Positions 17,403-25,595 of a stretch of 64,000 nucleotides of DNA are shown piece after piece (position 1 is the stretch's first letter; each line of letters starts with the position of its first letter). This DNA is from Geobacter sp. AOG1 (GTDB taxonomy: Bacteria > Desulfobacterota > Desulfuromonadia > Geobacterales > Geobacteraceae). The notes below the pieces were generated by a model. It saw nothing but the letters and a program-made list of their open reading frames with translations, did no database searches and was not told the origin of the DNA. The DNA lies in assembly GCF_019972315.1 (NCBI RefSeq), contig NZ_BLIZ01000001.1, forward strand, positions 496,001-560,000, read 5' to 3'. A program made the translations under genes and the position numbers.

Positions 17403-18656
17403 TTACAGTAAGGGTTTAGTGAGCAGTCCCGGAACTTTAATTGCGGTCCTGCTGTCGTATAATGGCGTGCTAGATGTCGGAACGCCGAGTTGTTCGTACT
17501 TGTTGTCGCCCCATGTCCAGACGCCACCGGAACCGTCAATGGCGATGGTGTGGTGCCCAATGGCGATGATTCTCCGGATGCCGGTCAGGGGTTGTGGCGC
17601 ATTGTTTGCGTCAAGATAGACGACCTGAACCGGCGTGCTCCTGAACCCCGTGGTAGATATGGCGTCGTTGTTCCCCAGCTGGCCAACGCCGTTGAACCCC
17701 CAACCCCAGACGGTGCCATCCGATTTCAGGGCAACGGTATGGTCGAGGCCTGCAGCGACTGCCGTCACGTTAGAAAATGGGGTCACCCCGTCCGCCATGA
17801 CGACCGGGACCGGCAACAGGCTGGAGGTAATAGTATTGTTACCCAGCTGGCCGAGGGAGTTATATCCCCAGGTCACGACGGTTCCATCCGACTTCAGGGC
17901 AACAGTGTGGCTCCCGCCGGCGGCTATCGCCGTCACTCCGGTAAGCGGCGTGCTAGCGGCATCCGTCACCACCTGCACCGGTACAACACTATTGACCGTA
18001 CTGTTGTTCCCCAACTGGCCAAGCCCGTTGTATCCCCAGGACCAGACCGTGCCATCCGGCTTCAGGGCGAGGCTGTGGCTCCCGCCGGCGGCTATGGCCG
18101 TCACGCCAGTCAGCGAGTTGACCTGCACAGGCGCAGACTGGTTTGTAGCCGTAGCGTTTCCCAACTGGCCCGACGCGTTGTATCCCCAGGACCAGACCGT
18201 GCCATCCGACTTCAAAGCAAGACTGTGCTGACCGCCACCTGCAACAGCCGTGATTCCCGTGATATTCACGACACGGACGGGGGTCGTACGGGCTGCTGTC
18301 GTCGTGTCACCCAGCTGGCCAAATCCATTGTTCCCCCAGGCCCAGGCAGTACCGTCATTGGTTACCGCAAGGGTATGGGTTCCCCCGGCCACCGCCCCCT
18401 TCACCCCGGTAGCAAGAGAGATGGTGACGGGAGTGAACCCGCCGGTGGTAGTATCGTTCCCCAGTTCCCCGTAAGAGTTGTTACCCCAGGTGAGTGCGGT
18501 GGAGTGGTTGGAGAATACCACGCTGTGGCCATAGAATATCGTTGGATTCGTAGTGGAGACGGCAACGGCAGACGAGCTTTTTCCGCAACCCGACAGCAGT
18601 GCCGTCATGAGAGAGCCCGCTAGTATCCACGAGCGGAGCCTGAAGATGGTTCTCAT
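17403..18656 (-). CDS. RCC1-repeat lipoprotein
   Basis: A 417-residue protein starting at 18656 (GAGG upstream). A lipoprotein signal ends in LLSGC, so it should be anchored in the envelope after cysteine lipidation. The rest is seven RCC1-type repeats of about 50 residues, each with the pattern GxxHTLALKSDGTVWxWGxNxxGQLGN, predicting a seven-bladed propeller like eukaryotic RCC1. Such bacterial proteins are generally assigned binding or surface roles without known ligands. The near-identical repeats are prone to recombination and misassembly. Confidence 0.9.
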   Translation of the reverse strand: MRTIFRLRSWILAGSLMTALLSGCGKSSSAVAVSTTNPTIFYGHSVVFSNHSTALTWGNNSYGELGNDTTTGGFTPVTISLATGVKGAVAGGTHTLAVTNDGTAWAWGNNGFGQLGDTTTAARTTPVRVVNITGITAVAGGGQHSLALKSDGTVWSWGYNASGQLGNATATNQSAPVQVNSLTGVTAIAAGGSHSLALKPDGTVWSWGYNGLGQLGNNSTVNSVVPVQVVTDAASTPLTGVTAIAAGGSHTVALKSDGTVVTWGYNSLGQLGNNTITSSLLPVPVVMADGVTPFSNVTAVAAGLDHTVALKSDGTVWGWGFNGVGQLGNNDAISTTGFRSTPVQVVYLDANNAPQPLTGIRRIIAIGHHTIAIDGSGGVWTWGDNKYEQLGVPTSSTPLYDSRTAIKVPGLLTKPLL

Positions 18657-18773
18657 ATATCGTCCTCTTTTCCTTGTCCGGCAAAGTAACTTCGCCTGCG
18701 GATTTAACACCAGCCGCTGCAAAAAGTCAAGCCGGCTAGGAGAAAACGGAACACCAACCACTGTCCAAACCCT

Positions 18774-18802
18774 TTGACAACATTCCCCCTTTCCGCTACC
18801 TT
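18774..18802 (+). promoter_or_regulatory. Promoter placing the DedA-like start at +1
   Basis: TTGACA (18774-18779) and TACCTT (18797-18802) are 17 bases apart. The -10 ends six bases before the ATG at 18809, and there is no ribosome site, so the transcript may be leaderless. Confidence 0.45.
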
Positions 18803-18808
18803 GACACC

Positions 18809-19270
18809 ATGCACGACCTGCTTACCAGTTACGGCTATCCGGGGCTTTTTCTGCTCAGCTTCCTTGCCGCAACCCTCATCCCCCTGGGTTCGGAGTGGCT
18901 GGTGGTGGCAATGCTTCTCGACCGGCATAATCCGTTCCTGACCGTTGCGGTCGCCACTATCGGCAACTCCCTGGGAGCCTGCACCACCTACCTTATCGGC
19001 AGGTACGGCGGACCTTGGCTGACTGAAAAAGTGCTGCACATCGACACCGCCGCTAAGATAAAGGCTGAACGCTTTTACAGCCGCTACGGCTCCTGGTCTC
19101 TCCTCATGTCCTGGCTGCCGATCGTCGGCGACCCCCTCTGCCTGGTGGGGGGAATATTGCAGATCGGGTTCCGGCGCTTTTCCGTTCTGGTTCTGACCGG
19201 CAAGCTGGCCCGCTACGCGACGGTCGCCTGGCTGACACTCGCAGGGGCAAGCATGCTGGCCCAAAGTTGA
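18809..19270 (+). CDS. DedA/YqaA-like membrane protein
   Basis: A 153-residue inner-membrane protein resembling YqaA of the DedA/SNARE-associated superfamily. It shows the typical order: YGYPGLFLLSFLAATLIPLGSEW, then GNSLGACTTYLIGRYGG, and after a cytoplasmic loop RYGSWSLLMSWLPIVGDPLCLVGGILQIGFRRF. DedA-type proteins are implicated in lipid (undecaprenyl phosphate) translocation and membrane homeostasis; small YqaA members are uncharacterised. No Shine-Dalgarno is visible before the ATG. Confidence 0.85.
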   Translation: MHDLLTSYGYPGLFLLSFLAATLIPLGSEWLVVAMLLDRHNPFLTVAVATIGNSLGACTTYLIGRYGGPWLTEKVLHIDTAAKIKAERFYSRYGSWSLLMSWLPIVGDPLCLVGGILQIGFRRFSVLVLTGKLARYATVAWLTLAGASMLAQS

Positions 19271-19354
19271 ACAAAGGATGTCGAGTAGAGGCCGTGCGGC
19301 CACACAGGAACCCTTACGTATAGATGCACTTTTTAGTCCTTCGAAAGGATATCC

Positions 19355-20656
19355 ATGATAACCAGCCGTTCCACAACCCTCCCCAACGGTCTGCGGGTGG
19401 TGGCGGTAGAAATGCCCCATCTCCACAGTGCCGAGATCGCCGTCTACCTCAAGGTCGGCGGCCGCAACGACAGCCGTACCACGGCCGGCCTCGCCCACTT
19501 CCTCGAACATATGCTGTTCCGCGGCACCTCCGAGCACCCCACCTCCCTTGAACTGGAAACCGCCTTCGAGGCCCTCGGGGGAAACGTCAATGCAGCCACC
19601 GACGAGGAATCCACCTGTTACTATACCCGCATTCATCCCCGGCATGTGGCCGAGGGATTCCGGCTCTTTTCCACCATGTTGCTCCGGCCGACCCTGGCCG
19701 GCCTTGAAGTTGAAAAGCGGATCATCACCGAGGAAGCGCTGGAAGACATCAATGAGCGGGGAGAAGAGATCAATCCCCACAATCTGGCCAGCCGCATGCT
19801 CTGGCCCGACCAGCCACTGGGGATGCCGACCATCGGCTATCTGGATACCATCGCAGGCTTCACGATCGATGAACTGCGGAGCCATTTGGCCCGCTACTAT
19901 GTGCCGTCCAACGCCGTAGTGGTTGCTGCAGGCGCCATTGAGGCCGAGCAGGTATTTGACGCCTGTGCTTCAGCTTTCTGCGACTGGCAGGGTGCGACAG
20001 CGCCCGGAGCCGAGCCCGCAACGGGGAATCAGAAGAGTGCGGCATCTTTCTTCGTCAAGGATTCGGACAGCCAGGTCCACTTGCAACTCGCCTTCCGCGG
20101 TTTTGCCCGCCAGGACCGGCGCATCATGCCGACCCGTCTGTTGAGGCGCATCCTGTGCGGAGGTGGCAGCTCCCGTCTCCATCTCGCACTGCGGGAGGAG
20201 TTGGGGATCGTCTACGCGGTGGATGCGTCCATCTCCGCCTACGAGGAAACGGGCGGCTTCGCCATAGAACTTTCCACCGCGCCCGAAAACCTCCCCCAAG
20301 CGGTCGCTCGGGTGCTGGAAGAAACGGAACGCCTCGCACGGGAGGATGTCCCCCCCCCGGAACTGGAACGGGTTCGTCAGGGATATTTTTTCGACCTTGA
20401 GTACAGCAGGGATTCCACCTACGAGATGCAGGTGCGCTACGGATGGGGAGAACTGATGGGAATGGTGCGGAATACTGAAGAGGACCGGGCCGAAGCAGCC
20501 GCCGTCGATGCAGCGACAATCCGGTCCATTGCAGGAGCCCTGTTCGCGCCGGAAAACCTCAATTTGGTTGCGGTCGGACCATGGCGTGCCGACGTAAAAC
20601 GACAGGTGGAAAAACTGGTAAAGGCCTACGCTCGGGAGTTCCCACGCACGACATAA
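19355..20656 (+). CDS. M16 family zinc metallopeptidase
   Basis: A 433-residue insulinase/processing-peptidase homologue. The inverted zinc motif HFLEHMLFRGT (HxxEH) is at about residues 50-60, with the downstream glutamate in ITEEALEDINERGEE. The second half (PTRLLRRILCGGGSSRLHLALREELGIVYAVDAS) is the non-catalytic M16 domain with the R/Y-type signature. GAAAGGATATCC precedes the ATG. It lacks a clear signal peptide, so it is probably cytoplasmic, like the PqqF/YmxG-type peptidases. Confidence 0.92.
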   Translation: MITSRSTTLPNGLRVVAVEMPHLHSAEIAVYLKVGGRNDSRTTAGLAHFLEHMLFRGTSEHPTSLELETAFEALGGNVNAATDEESTCYYTRIHPRHVAEGFRLFSTMLLRPTLAGLEVEKRIITEEALEDINERGEEINPHNLASRMLWPDQPLGMPTIGYLDTIAGFTIDELRSHLARYYVPSNAVVVAAGAIEAEQVFDACASAFCDWQGATAPGAEPATGNQKSAASFFVKDSDSQVHLQLAFRGFARQDRRIMPTRLLRRILCGGGSSRLHLALREELGIVYAVDASISAYEETGGFAIELSTAPENLPQAVARVLEETERLAREDVPPPELERVRQGYFFDLEYSRDSTYEMQVRYGWGELMGMVRNTEEDRAEAAAVDAATIRSIAGALFAPENLNLVAVGPWRADVKRQVEKLVKAYAREFPRTT

Positions 20657-20687
20657 CGCATCTGTCAGGTCGAAGTCTCGCGCCCAA

Positions 20688-22142
20688 TCAGTAGCGCTGC
20701 TCCACGATCCGCGCCGAAATTTTCCCCACTATCCCCGCAATTGCGGCCATCTCTTCCGGCGAATCCCCCTCCACCAACTTGATGTGGGTGGCATCGGCCG
20801 GGACCTGTGCAAAAGTAGGGTCCACCGCCAGCCAATCACCAGCAAAGCTCTCCGCCCAGCTGTGGTAAAGGAATCCTTTTCCGGAAACATAGACCAGCCC
20901 CGAGACGAAACGGGTCGGGATACCGGCAGCCCGTGCAAGGGAGGCGTAAAGCCGGGCATGGGATTGGCAATTCCCCTTGCGGATCGCCAGTGTCTCCAGG
21001 GGAGAGTAGCTGTCGGTCACCGCTTCCCCCACATTTGCGGCGACCCACCGCACCAGCCGGTCCACCTTGCCGCGCGGTGACTGCTCAGCGCCGATGATTT
21101 CGGGAAGCAGCCCCCGGATCTCCCGGCTGTTGGAGAGTATTCGCTCGGTTTCCTGCAGATAGACGGAATGATCCTGAACACCTGTCGTTTCCCCGGCTGT
21201 TCCAGCTCCACGCTCAACTGTCACAACTGCCCGACCGTCATCCCCTCGCACAACCGTCTGCCCGCCCCCCACCGGCAGCGTAAAACCGGCCGGCAAGGCC
21301 GCCAGCTCGACCACCAGCCGCCGCACGTCAGCCGGCCGATCGACCGGAGTGGCAACCCTGATGAGGCTAAAATCGAGGATCAGGTCGCGTTTCGCCACGG
21401 CGGACTCGGCAAGAAAACGGGCGGCACTGGCTGCATCTTCGGGCTCGGTCACGATCAGATCGTTGCGCACCGATTCCCGCACCGTATTTCCCGCGTCGTC
21501 AACCCAGACATCATTGTCCACGAAAGGGTAGAGGTCATTGCGCAGATGGATGGCCGTTCCCCCCGTGGGAAGGGGTTCCCGGCCAATGACCATTATATCC
21601 ACTGACTTGATTTTCACCGACTCAACATCCAGCACCGTCACGTGAATGGTTTTTCCCGGCGGTGTCCCCTGCAGAAGGGGGAGGAGATTCAGGGCGGCCA
21701 TGGGATAGACCGGCACTTTCGTCTTGATGAACTTCTCCTTCCGGCTCCCCGCCGTTTCGACGACCACTTTGACCCCCCTTGCGGTCCTCTCGCCGAAAAC
21801 CTGCAGGGGACTTCCGTCGATCGTCTGGGAGACGGCGAATGACTTAAGCGTCAGATCCCGCGCCACCCGGTAGCTTTCCCGAGATGATGCCTCCCGGGAA
21901 AACCCGAGCACCAGCATCTTGACACTCCCTTCGCAGGAAATGCTGTATCCTTCTGACATGGCATTGATCGCAAGACGGGAAAATCCTGTCCGCTCTCCGT
22001 TCATGCTGACACTGAACCAGCGCTCTCCGAGGGGAACCTGGGGCAGAGGTGACGTTGATGCTGCAAAAGCAACGAAGGAGGCCTGCTGAAAAATGAACAA
22101 GGCGAGGAACAGCCGGGGGATGGAACGCCAAAAAGCCTTCAT
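20688..22142 (-). CDS. Exported transglutaminase-like protein
   Basis: A 484-residue protein with a signal peptide (PRLFLALFIFQQASFVAFAAS). The C-terminal transglutaminase core has all three catalytic residues: Cys in RKGNCQSHARLYASLARAAGIPTRFVSG, His in FLYHSWAE and Asp in WLAVDPTF. The N-terminal 300 residues (RWFSVSMNGERTGFSRL...) match the long beta-rich domain often fused to such periplasmic proteases or amidases. The substrate is unknown. It is convergent with the M16 gene. Confidence 0.88.
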   Translation of the reverse strand: MKAFWRSIPRLFLALFIFQQASFVAFAASTSPLPQVPLGERWFSVSMNGERTGFSRLAINAMSEGYSISCEGSVKMLVLGFSREASSRESYRVARDLTLKSFAVSQTIDGSPLQVFGERTARGVKVVVETAGSRKEKFIKTKVPVYPMAALNLLPLLQGTPPGKTIHVTVLDVESVKIKSVDIMVIGREPLPTGGTAIHLRNDLYPFVDNDVWVDDAGNTVRESVRNDLIVTEPEDAASAARFLAESAVAKRDLILDFSLIRVATPVDRPADVRRLVVELAALPAGFTLPVGGGQTVVRGDDGRAVVTVERGAGTAGETTGVQDHSVYLQETERILSNSREIRGLLPEIIGAEQSPRGKVDRLVRWVAANVGEAVTDSYSPLETLAIRKGNCQSHARLYASLARAAGIPTRFVSGLVYVSGKGFLYHSWAESFAGDWLAVDPTFAQVPADATHIKLVEGDSPEEMAAIAGIVGKISARIVEQRY

Positions 22143-22212
22143 AGAGGGAATTCCTTACGGGTGAGGTCGGCGTCGGATGCAGGTAGCCAAAACTATTGCG
22201 AACAATTCGTGA

Positions 22213-22515
22213 TCATTCGGTAAAAATGGGTTCTTTGCTGGTTTCCGGCCGTTTTTCCCGGGAAGGGAGGTTGCACTGGTTACTCGCGGGCGCCGACTCT
22301 TCAACGCCCAGGACATGACTTTTGTTCACGAGCAGGCTGGCAAGCCTCAGGAGCTCCTGCCTGCCAGTGTCATCAAGCCGCCTGAAGTCAGCGAGGAGTT
22401 TCTGTTCTTCCAGATTCAGGTCCATAGGCTTAGCATCCTCCTCCAGCAGTATTAAGGCTTTTATACCATAATCCTGCCACCGATACAATCCGACAATAGC
22501 CGTCTGTTGTGTCAT
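22213..22515 (-). CDS. Small protein of unknown function
   Basis: A 100-residue protein; GAGG lies five bases before the ATG at 22515. An internal ATG at 22425 with GGAGGAGG upstream would give a 70-residue form. The core LNLEEQKLLADFRRLDDTGRQELLRLASLLV is an amphipathic helical pair reminiscent of small regulatory or toxin-antitoxin-associated helical domains. The C-terminal 35 residues are low-complexity. No function is assigned. Confidence 0.5.
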   Translation of the reverse strand: MTQQTAIVGLYRWQDYGIKALILLEEDAKPMDLNLEEQKLLADFRRLDDTGRQELLRLASLLVNKSHVLGVEESAPASNQCNLPSREKRPETSKEPIFTE

Positions 22516-22600
22516 TGATTCCTCATCCCAACCACACGACCACGATTGGCGGGCAATCGTTAAATATCCATAATTTTAGTTAGTTAGCCAATTTTTTCAC

Positions 22601-22628
22601 TTGTCAAACCCCAGAAGGGGAGTATAAT
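22601..22628 (+). promoter_or_regulatory. Strong sigma-70 promoter for the candidate sRNA
   Basis: TTGTCA (22601-22606) and a perfect TATAAT (22623-22628) are separated by 16 bases. The spacer carries an inverted CCCC/GGGG. Transcription should begin near 22635. Confidence 0.65.
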
Positions 22629-22634
22629 AAAATT

Positions 22635-22711
22635 ACACAGAGTTGCGAGAGTCGCGAGACTCTCATTATGCCCTAGCTGACTTGCCCTCCTAGTCGCTAG
22701 GGTGTTTTTTT
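22635..22711 (+). ncRNA. Candidate small RNA with two hairpins and an anti-Shine-Dalgarno loop
   Basis: About 77 bases between a strong promoter and a terminator. Hairpin 1 (22647-22664) is a perfect 7-bp stem closed by a GCGA tetraloop. Hairpin 2 (22671-22702) has an 11-bp stem with one bulged T and a nine-base loop TGCCCTCCT, followed by TGTTTTTTT, an intrinsic terminator. The CCCTCCT loop is complementary to the Shine-Dalgarno sequence. It could be a free sRNA or a terminated leader of the downstream regulator gene. No known RNA family was recognised. Confidence 0.6.
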
Positions 22712-22721
22712 ACCCGCGAGC

Positions 22722-22768
22722 GTGCCACATCTGGCACAGATACAGATCAGTGTGCCATTACTTGCACA
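22722..22768. promoter_or_regulatory. Two operator-like palindromes upstream of the hydrogenase-like regulator
   Basis: Sites GTGC-N8-GCAC at 22722-22737 and TGTGC-N8-GCACA at 22751-22768, with centres 30 bp apart (about three helical turns). The same palindrome occurs twice after the gene. They are likely binding sites for its Fis-type DNA-binding domain, i.e. autoregulation. Confidence 0.6.
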
Positions 22769-22791
22769 TTGCCTATTTTTAGGGTATGGTG

Positions 22792-22805
22792 GGAAAAAAA
22801 TTTGC
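22792..22805 (+). promoter_or_regulatory. Possible weak sigma-54 promoter
   Basis: A GG-N10-GC spacing (GG at 22792, GC at 22804) with TTTGCT at the -12 element but GGGAAA instead of TGGCAC at -24. It would place the start about ten bases before the regulator ATG. Confidence 0.25.
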
Positions 22806-22826
22806 TCGTTTTATTTCCGGGGGAAC

Positions 22827-25124
22827 ATGGAACCGATCGTAACCGTCAAGGACAAGTGCCGCAAATGTTACTCCTGCGTCCGCAGCTGCCCGGTCAAGGC
22901 CATCAAGGTGGACCAGAGCTATACGGACATCATTTTCGATCGCTGCATCGGCTGCGGCAACTGCCTGAGCAACTGCCCCCAGAAAGCCAAGATCGTCTGC
23001 GACAAAGTAGAGGTCACCAATCAGCTTCTCGCCTCGGGACAACGGGTCATCGCCGTGCTCGGCAGCTCGTTTCCCGCTTTTTTCCACTATGTTTCACCGG
23101 GGCAACTGGCAGCCGGCCTGAAGCGGCTCGGTTTCGCCGAAGTCCATGAAGGAGCGTACGGTGTTGAACTGATCGCGGAAAACTATGCAAGGGCCATTGA
23201 ACAGGCGCCCCATCCCCTCATTTCGTCCCATTGTCCGGCCGTCGTCGATCTGATCGAGCGGCACTACCCGAAACTTATCAAGAACCTGGTCGGCACCGTT
23301 TCCCCCATGGTGGCGATGGGGAGATTCCTCAAGGAAACCTGCGGTCCGGAAACCAAGGTCGTGTACATCAGCTCCTGCATCGCCGGCAAATTCGAAGCCC
23401 AGGCCGACGAAACCGGCGGCGCCATCGATATCGTCCTCACTTACCGGGAGCTGGAAGGAATGTTCCGCAACCGGGAAATCGGGGTTCCTTCGCTCAAGGA
23501 AGAGCCCTTTGACGGCATGGAGCCCCGCCTTGGTCGCATCTTCCCCATCTCCGAAGGGACCTTCAAGGCCTTTTCCATCGCCACCGATCCCCTGGACTGT
23601 GAGATCATCACCGCCGAGGGGGAAGCAAACGTCATGGAAATCATCCGCGACCTGGCAAGCGGCCGGATCAATCCCCGCATTGCCGATGTCAGGTTCTGCT
23701 ACGATGGCTGCATCGGCAGCCCGGGTCGCAACAAGGAACTGACCGGCCTCTACAAGCGCAACCTGGTCATCTCCCACTTCAAACGTGCCGTCCCCTACGC
23801 TACGGCTCTTCACTATCTGCACCAGCAGAAACGACCGAACCTCGCCAGAGCCTTCGTCAACAAATCGTCCAAGTTGGACGTGCCACGGGGAGATGACGTC
23901 AGGAAAATCCTCCAGAGCACCAACAAATTCACTCCGAAGGACGAGCTCGACTGCCGTGCCTGCGGTTACCGCACCTGTCGTGATTATGCGGTTGCCGTGC
24001 ATCAGGGGCTGGCCAATCTGGAAATGTGCCTCCCTTACACCCTGCAACAACTGGAAGAAGACCGCGGCCGCCTGATCCAGAAATACGAGCTGGCACGACG
24101 GGAACTGGACCAGGAGTACGGCGACGAATTCATCGTCGGCACCGACCGCAAAACCCTGGAAGTCCTCGACCTTATCAAGCAGGTCGGCCCCACCCCCACC
24201 ACCGTCCTCATCCGCGGGGAATCGGGTACCGGCAAGGAGCTCACGGCACGGGCCATCCACCGCTACAGCAAGCGGAATGACAAACCGCTCGTCACGGTCA
24301 ACTGCACAACCATCACCGACTCCCTCCTGGAAAGCGAGCTGTTCGGACACAAAAAAGGGTCTTTCACCGGCGCCATTGGGGACAAGAAAGGGCTCTTCGA
24401 GGCAGCCGACGGAGGCACCATTTTCCTCGACGAAATCGGCGACATCACACCCAAGTTGCAGGCAGAGCTTCTGCGCGTCCTCGATATGGGAGAAGTGCGG
24501 CCAGTAGGGGGAACAGCGTCCAAAAAAGTCGACATACGCCTCATCGCCGCCACCAACAAAAAGCTGGAGGAAGGGGTCCGGGAAGGGTGGTTCAGGGAGG
24601 ACCTCTACTATCGCCTCAATGTCTTCGCCGTCACCATGCCCCCCCTCCGCAGCCGGGTCGAGTCGATTCCGCTCCTCGCCCACCATTTCCTGGAAAAGGC
24701 AAGCACCAAACTGAACAAGAAGATTGTCGCCATCGAGGAGCGGGCCATCAAGGCCATGCTCCAGTATCCCTGGCCGGGAAACATTCGGGAGATGCAGAAC
24801 ATCATCGAACGGGCAGCGGTCCTGACCCACGACGACATCATCCGACTGGAGAACCTCCCCACCATCTTTACCGAAAACTACGCCGACGGCCCTGCGCTCA
24901 TCATCAACACCAAGGCATCCTTCAAGGCGGAACGGGAGCGACAGGTCACCCGAACCGAAAAACACCTCATCCAGCGCTATTTGGCCGAATCCGGCGGCAA
25001 TGTGTCAAAGGCGGCAAAACTGGCAAACATCCCCCGCAGGACGTTCTATCGTCTCCTGGACAAGTACGGACTCAAGGGACAGGGAGGCAAAGCACTGCTT
25101 TCCGAGATATCAACCACCCTTTAG
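22827..25124 (+). CDS. Ferredoxin/[FeFe]-hydrogenase-like sigma-54 activator
   Basis: A 765-residue regulator; the ATG at 22827 follows CCGGGGGAAC. Residues 1-55 hold two [4Fe-4S] ferredoxin motifs (C11-C14-C17-C21 and C40-C43-C46-C50). Residues about 60-330 resemble the H-cluster domain of [FeFe] hydrogenase, with cluster cysteines kept in SSHCP (C136), SSCIAGKFE (C184) and CYDGC (C291, C295), but the proton-transfer cysteine of TSCCP is His. A further Fe-S motif follows (C376, C379, C384, C401). The AAA+ domain has GESGTGKE, GSFTGA and the R-finger region, then a Fis-type HTH. It should activate sigma-54 promoters in response to redox state or H2; it is a sensor rather than an enzyme. Confidence 0.92.
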   Translation: MEPIVTVKDKCRKCYSCVRSCPVKAIKVDQSYTDIIFDRCIGCGNCLSNCPQKAKIVCDKVEVTNQLLASGQRVIAVLGSSFPAFFHYVSPGQLAAGLKRLGFAEVHEGAYGVELIAENYARAIEQAPHPLISSHCPAVVDLIERHYPKLIKNLVGTVSPMVAMGRFLKETCGPETKVVYISSCIAGKFEAQADETGGAIDIVLTYRELEGMFRNREIGVPSLKEEPFDGMEPRLGRIFPISEGTFKAFSIATDPLDCEIITAEGEANVMEIIRDLASGRINPRIADVRFCYDGCIGSPGRNKELTGLYKRNLVISHFKRAVPYATALHYLHQQKRPNLARAFVNKSSKLDVPRGDDVRKILQSTNKFTPKDELDCRACGYRTCRDYAVAVHQGLANLEMCLPYTLQQLEEDRGRLIQKYELARRELDQEYGDEFIVGTDRKTLEVLDLIKQVGPTPTTVLIRGESGTGKELTARAIHRYSKRNDKPLVTVNCTTITDSLLESELFGHKKGSFTGAIGDKKGLFEAADGGTIFLDEIGDITPKLQAELLRVLDMGEVRPVGGTASKKVDIRLIAATNKKLEEGVREGWFREDLYYRLNVFAVTMPPLRSRVESIPLLAHHFLEKASTKLNKKIVAIEERAIKAMLQYPWPGNIREMQNIIERAAVLTHDDIIRLENLPTIFTENYADGPALIINTKASFKAERERQVTRTEKHLIQRYLAESGGNVSKAAKLANIPRRTFYRLLDKYGLKGQGGKALLSEISTTL

Positions 25125-25162
25125 TGTGCAATCTTGGGCACACCTGTGCCACCCACGGCACA
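25125..25162. promoter_or_regulatory. Two upstream activator sites for the RHH gene
   Basis: Palindromes TGTGC-N8-GCACA at 25125-25142 and 25145-25162, with centres 20 bp apart (two helical turns). Their geometry is identical to the pair upstream of the regulator. They lie about 95-130 bp upstream of a sigma-54 promoter, the usual enhancer distance. Confidence 0.65.
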
Positions 25163-25255
25163 CACTTAACCTCCCCTCCCCACAATTAACCACATTTAAT
25201 CCTTAAATACTCCCTATTTACGGTATGTTACGAGCCAAACAGCCAATAAATAAAA

Positions 25256-25272
25256 TTGGCACGCATATGGCA
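25256..25272 (+). promoter_or_regulatory. Sigma-54 promoter of the RHH gene
   Basis: TTGGCACGCATATGGCA matches the -24/-12 consensus (TTGGCACG-N4-TTGCA) with GG-N10-GC spacing and one mismatch at the -12 box. Transcription would start near 25285, leaving a leader of about 48 bases. Confidence 0.72.
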
Positions 25273-25332
25273 TTATATGGTGTATTCGACAAAAACAAAC
25301 ACTACCAATAGGGACATACGAAGGAGGAAACA

Positions 25333-25518
25333 ATGGGCAGAATGAGAGAGAACCCCCGGTACAACGTAATTTCCATGCGAATCAGCGACGAAGAGAGAGA
25401 AACCCTCCAGATGATCATGCAATCCACCCACAAGAGCGTCTCCGACATCATGCGGGAGGCGATGGACCTTTTCAAGACCCGTATCGACGGAGATGCCATC
25501 AGCCAGCGCGCCGCTTGA
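25333..25518 (+). CDS. Ribbon-helix-helix DNA-binding protein
   Basis: A 61-residue protein with a strong AAGGAGG ribosome site. The sequence RYNVISMRISDEERETLQMIMQ is a ribbon strand followed by helix 1, and KSVSDIMREAMDLFKTRI is helix 2, the MetJ/Arc/CopG fold. It lies alone between a sigma-54 promoter and a terminator, with no toxin partner next to it, so it is probably a regulator rather than an antitoxin. It appears to be the direct output of the adjacent hydrogenase-like activator. Confidence 0.82.
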   Translation: MGRMRENPRYNVISMRISDEERETLQMIMQSTHKSVSDIMREAMDLFKTRIDGDAISQRAA

Positions 25519-25530
25519 AATGAGAACAAA

Positions 25531-25565
25531 GAAAGGGCCGCACGGCATGAGTGCGGCCCTTTCTT
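25531..25565. terminator. Bidirectional terminator between RHH gene and cysS
   Basis: AAAGGGCCGCAC, loop GGCATGA, GTGCGGCCCTTT: a 12-bp stem with flanking A and T runs, serving both convergent genes. Confidence 0.88.
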
Positions 25566-25595
25566 GTTTTCAGGCGAGATACAACGAGAATCGCT

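Noticed and set aside
23094-24965. Long open frame on the minus strand opposite the sigma-54 regulator (623 codons)
   Set aside because: It is antisense to a gene with unmistakable motifs. High GC leaves long open antisense frames; its product is low-complexity Gly/Asp/Val-rich without a domain. The same applies to 10780-12465, 42871-44247, 33030-34628 and 2906-4150.
22827-25124. A catalytic [FeFe] hydrogenase
   Set aside because: The proton-transfer cysteine of TSCCP is replaced (SSHCP), other catalytic-pocket motifs are shortened, and the domain is fused to a transcription activator, so a sensor is more likely.
25333-25518. Antitoxin of a toxin-antitoxin pair
   Set aside because: The RHH gene stands alone between its promoter and terminator; no adjacent small toxin gene exists.
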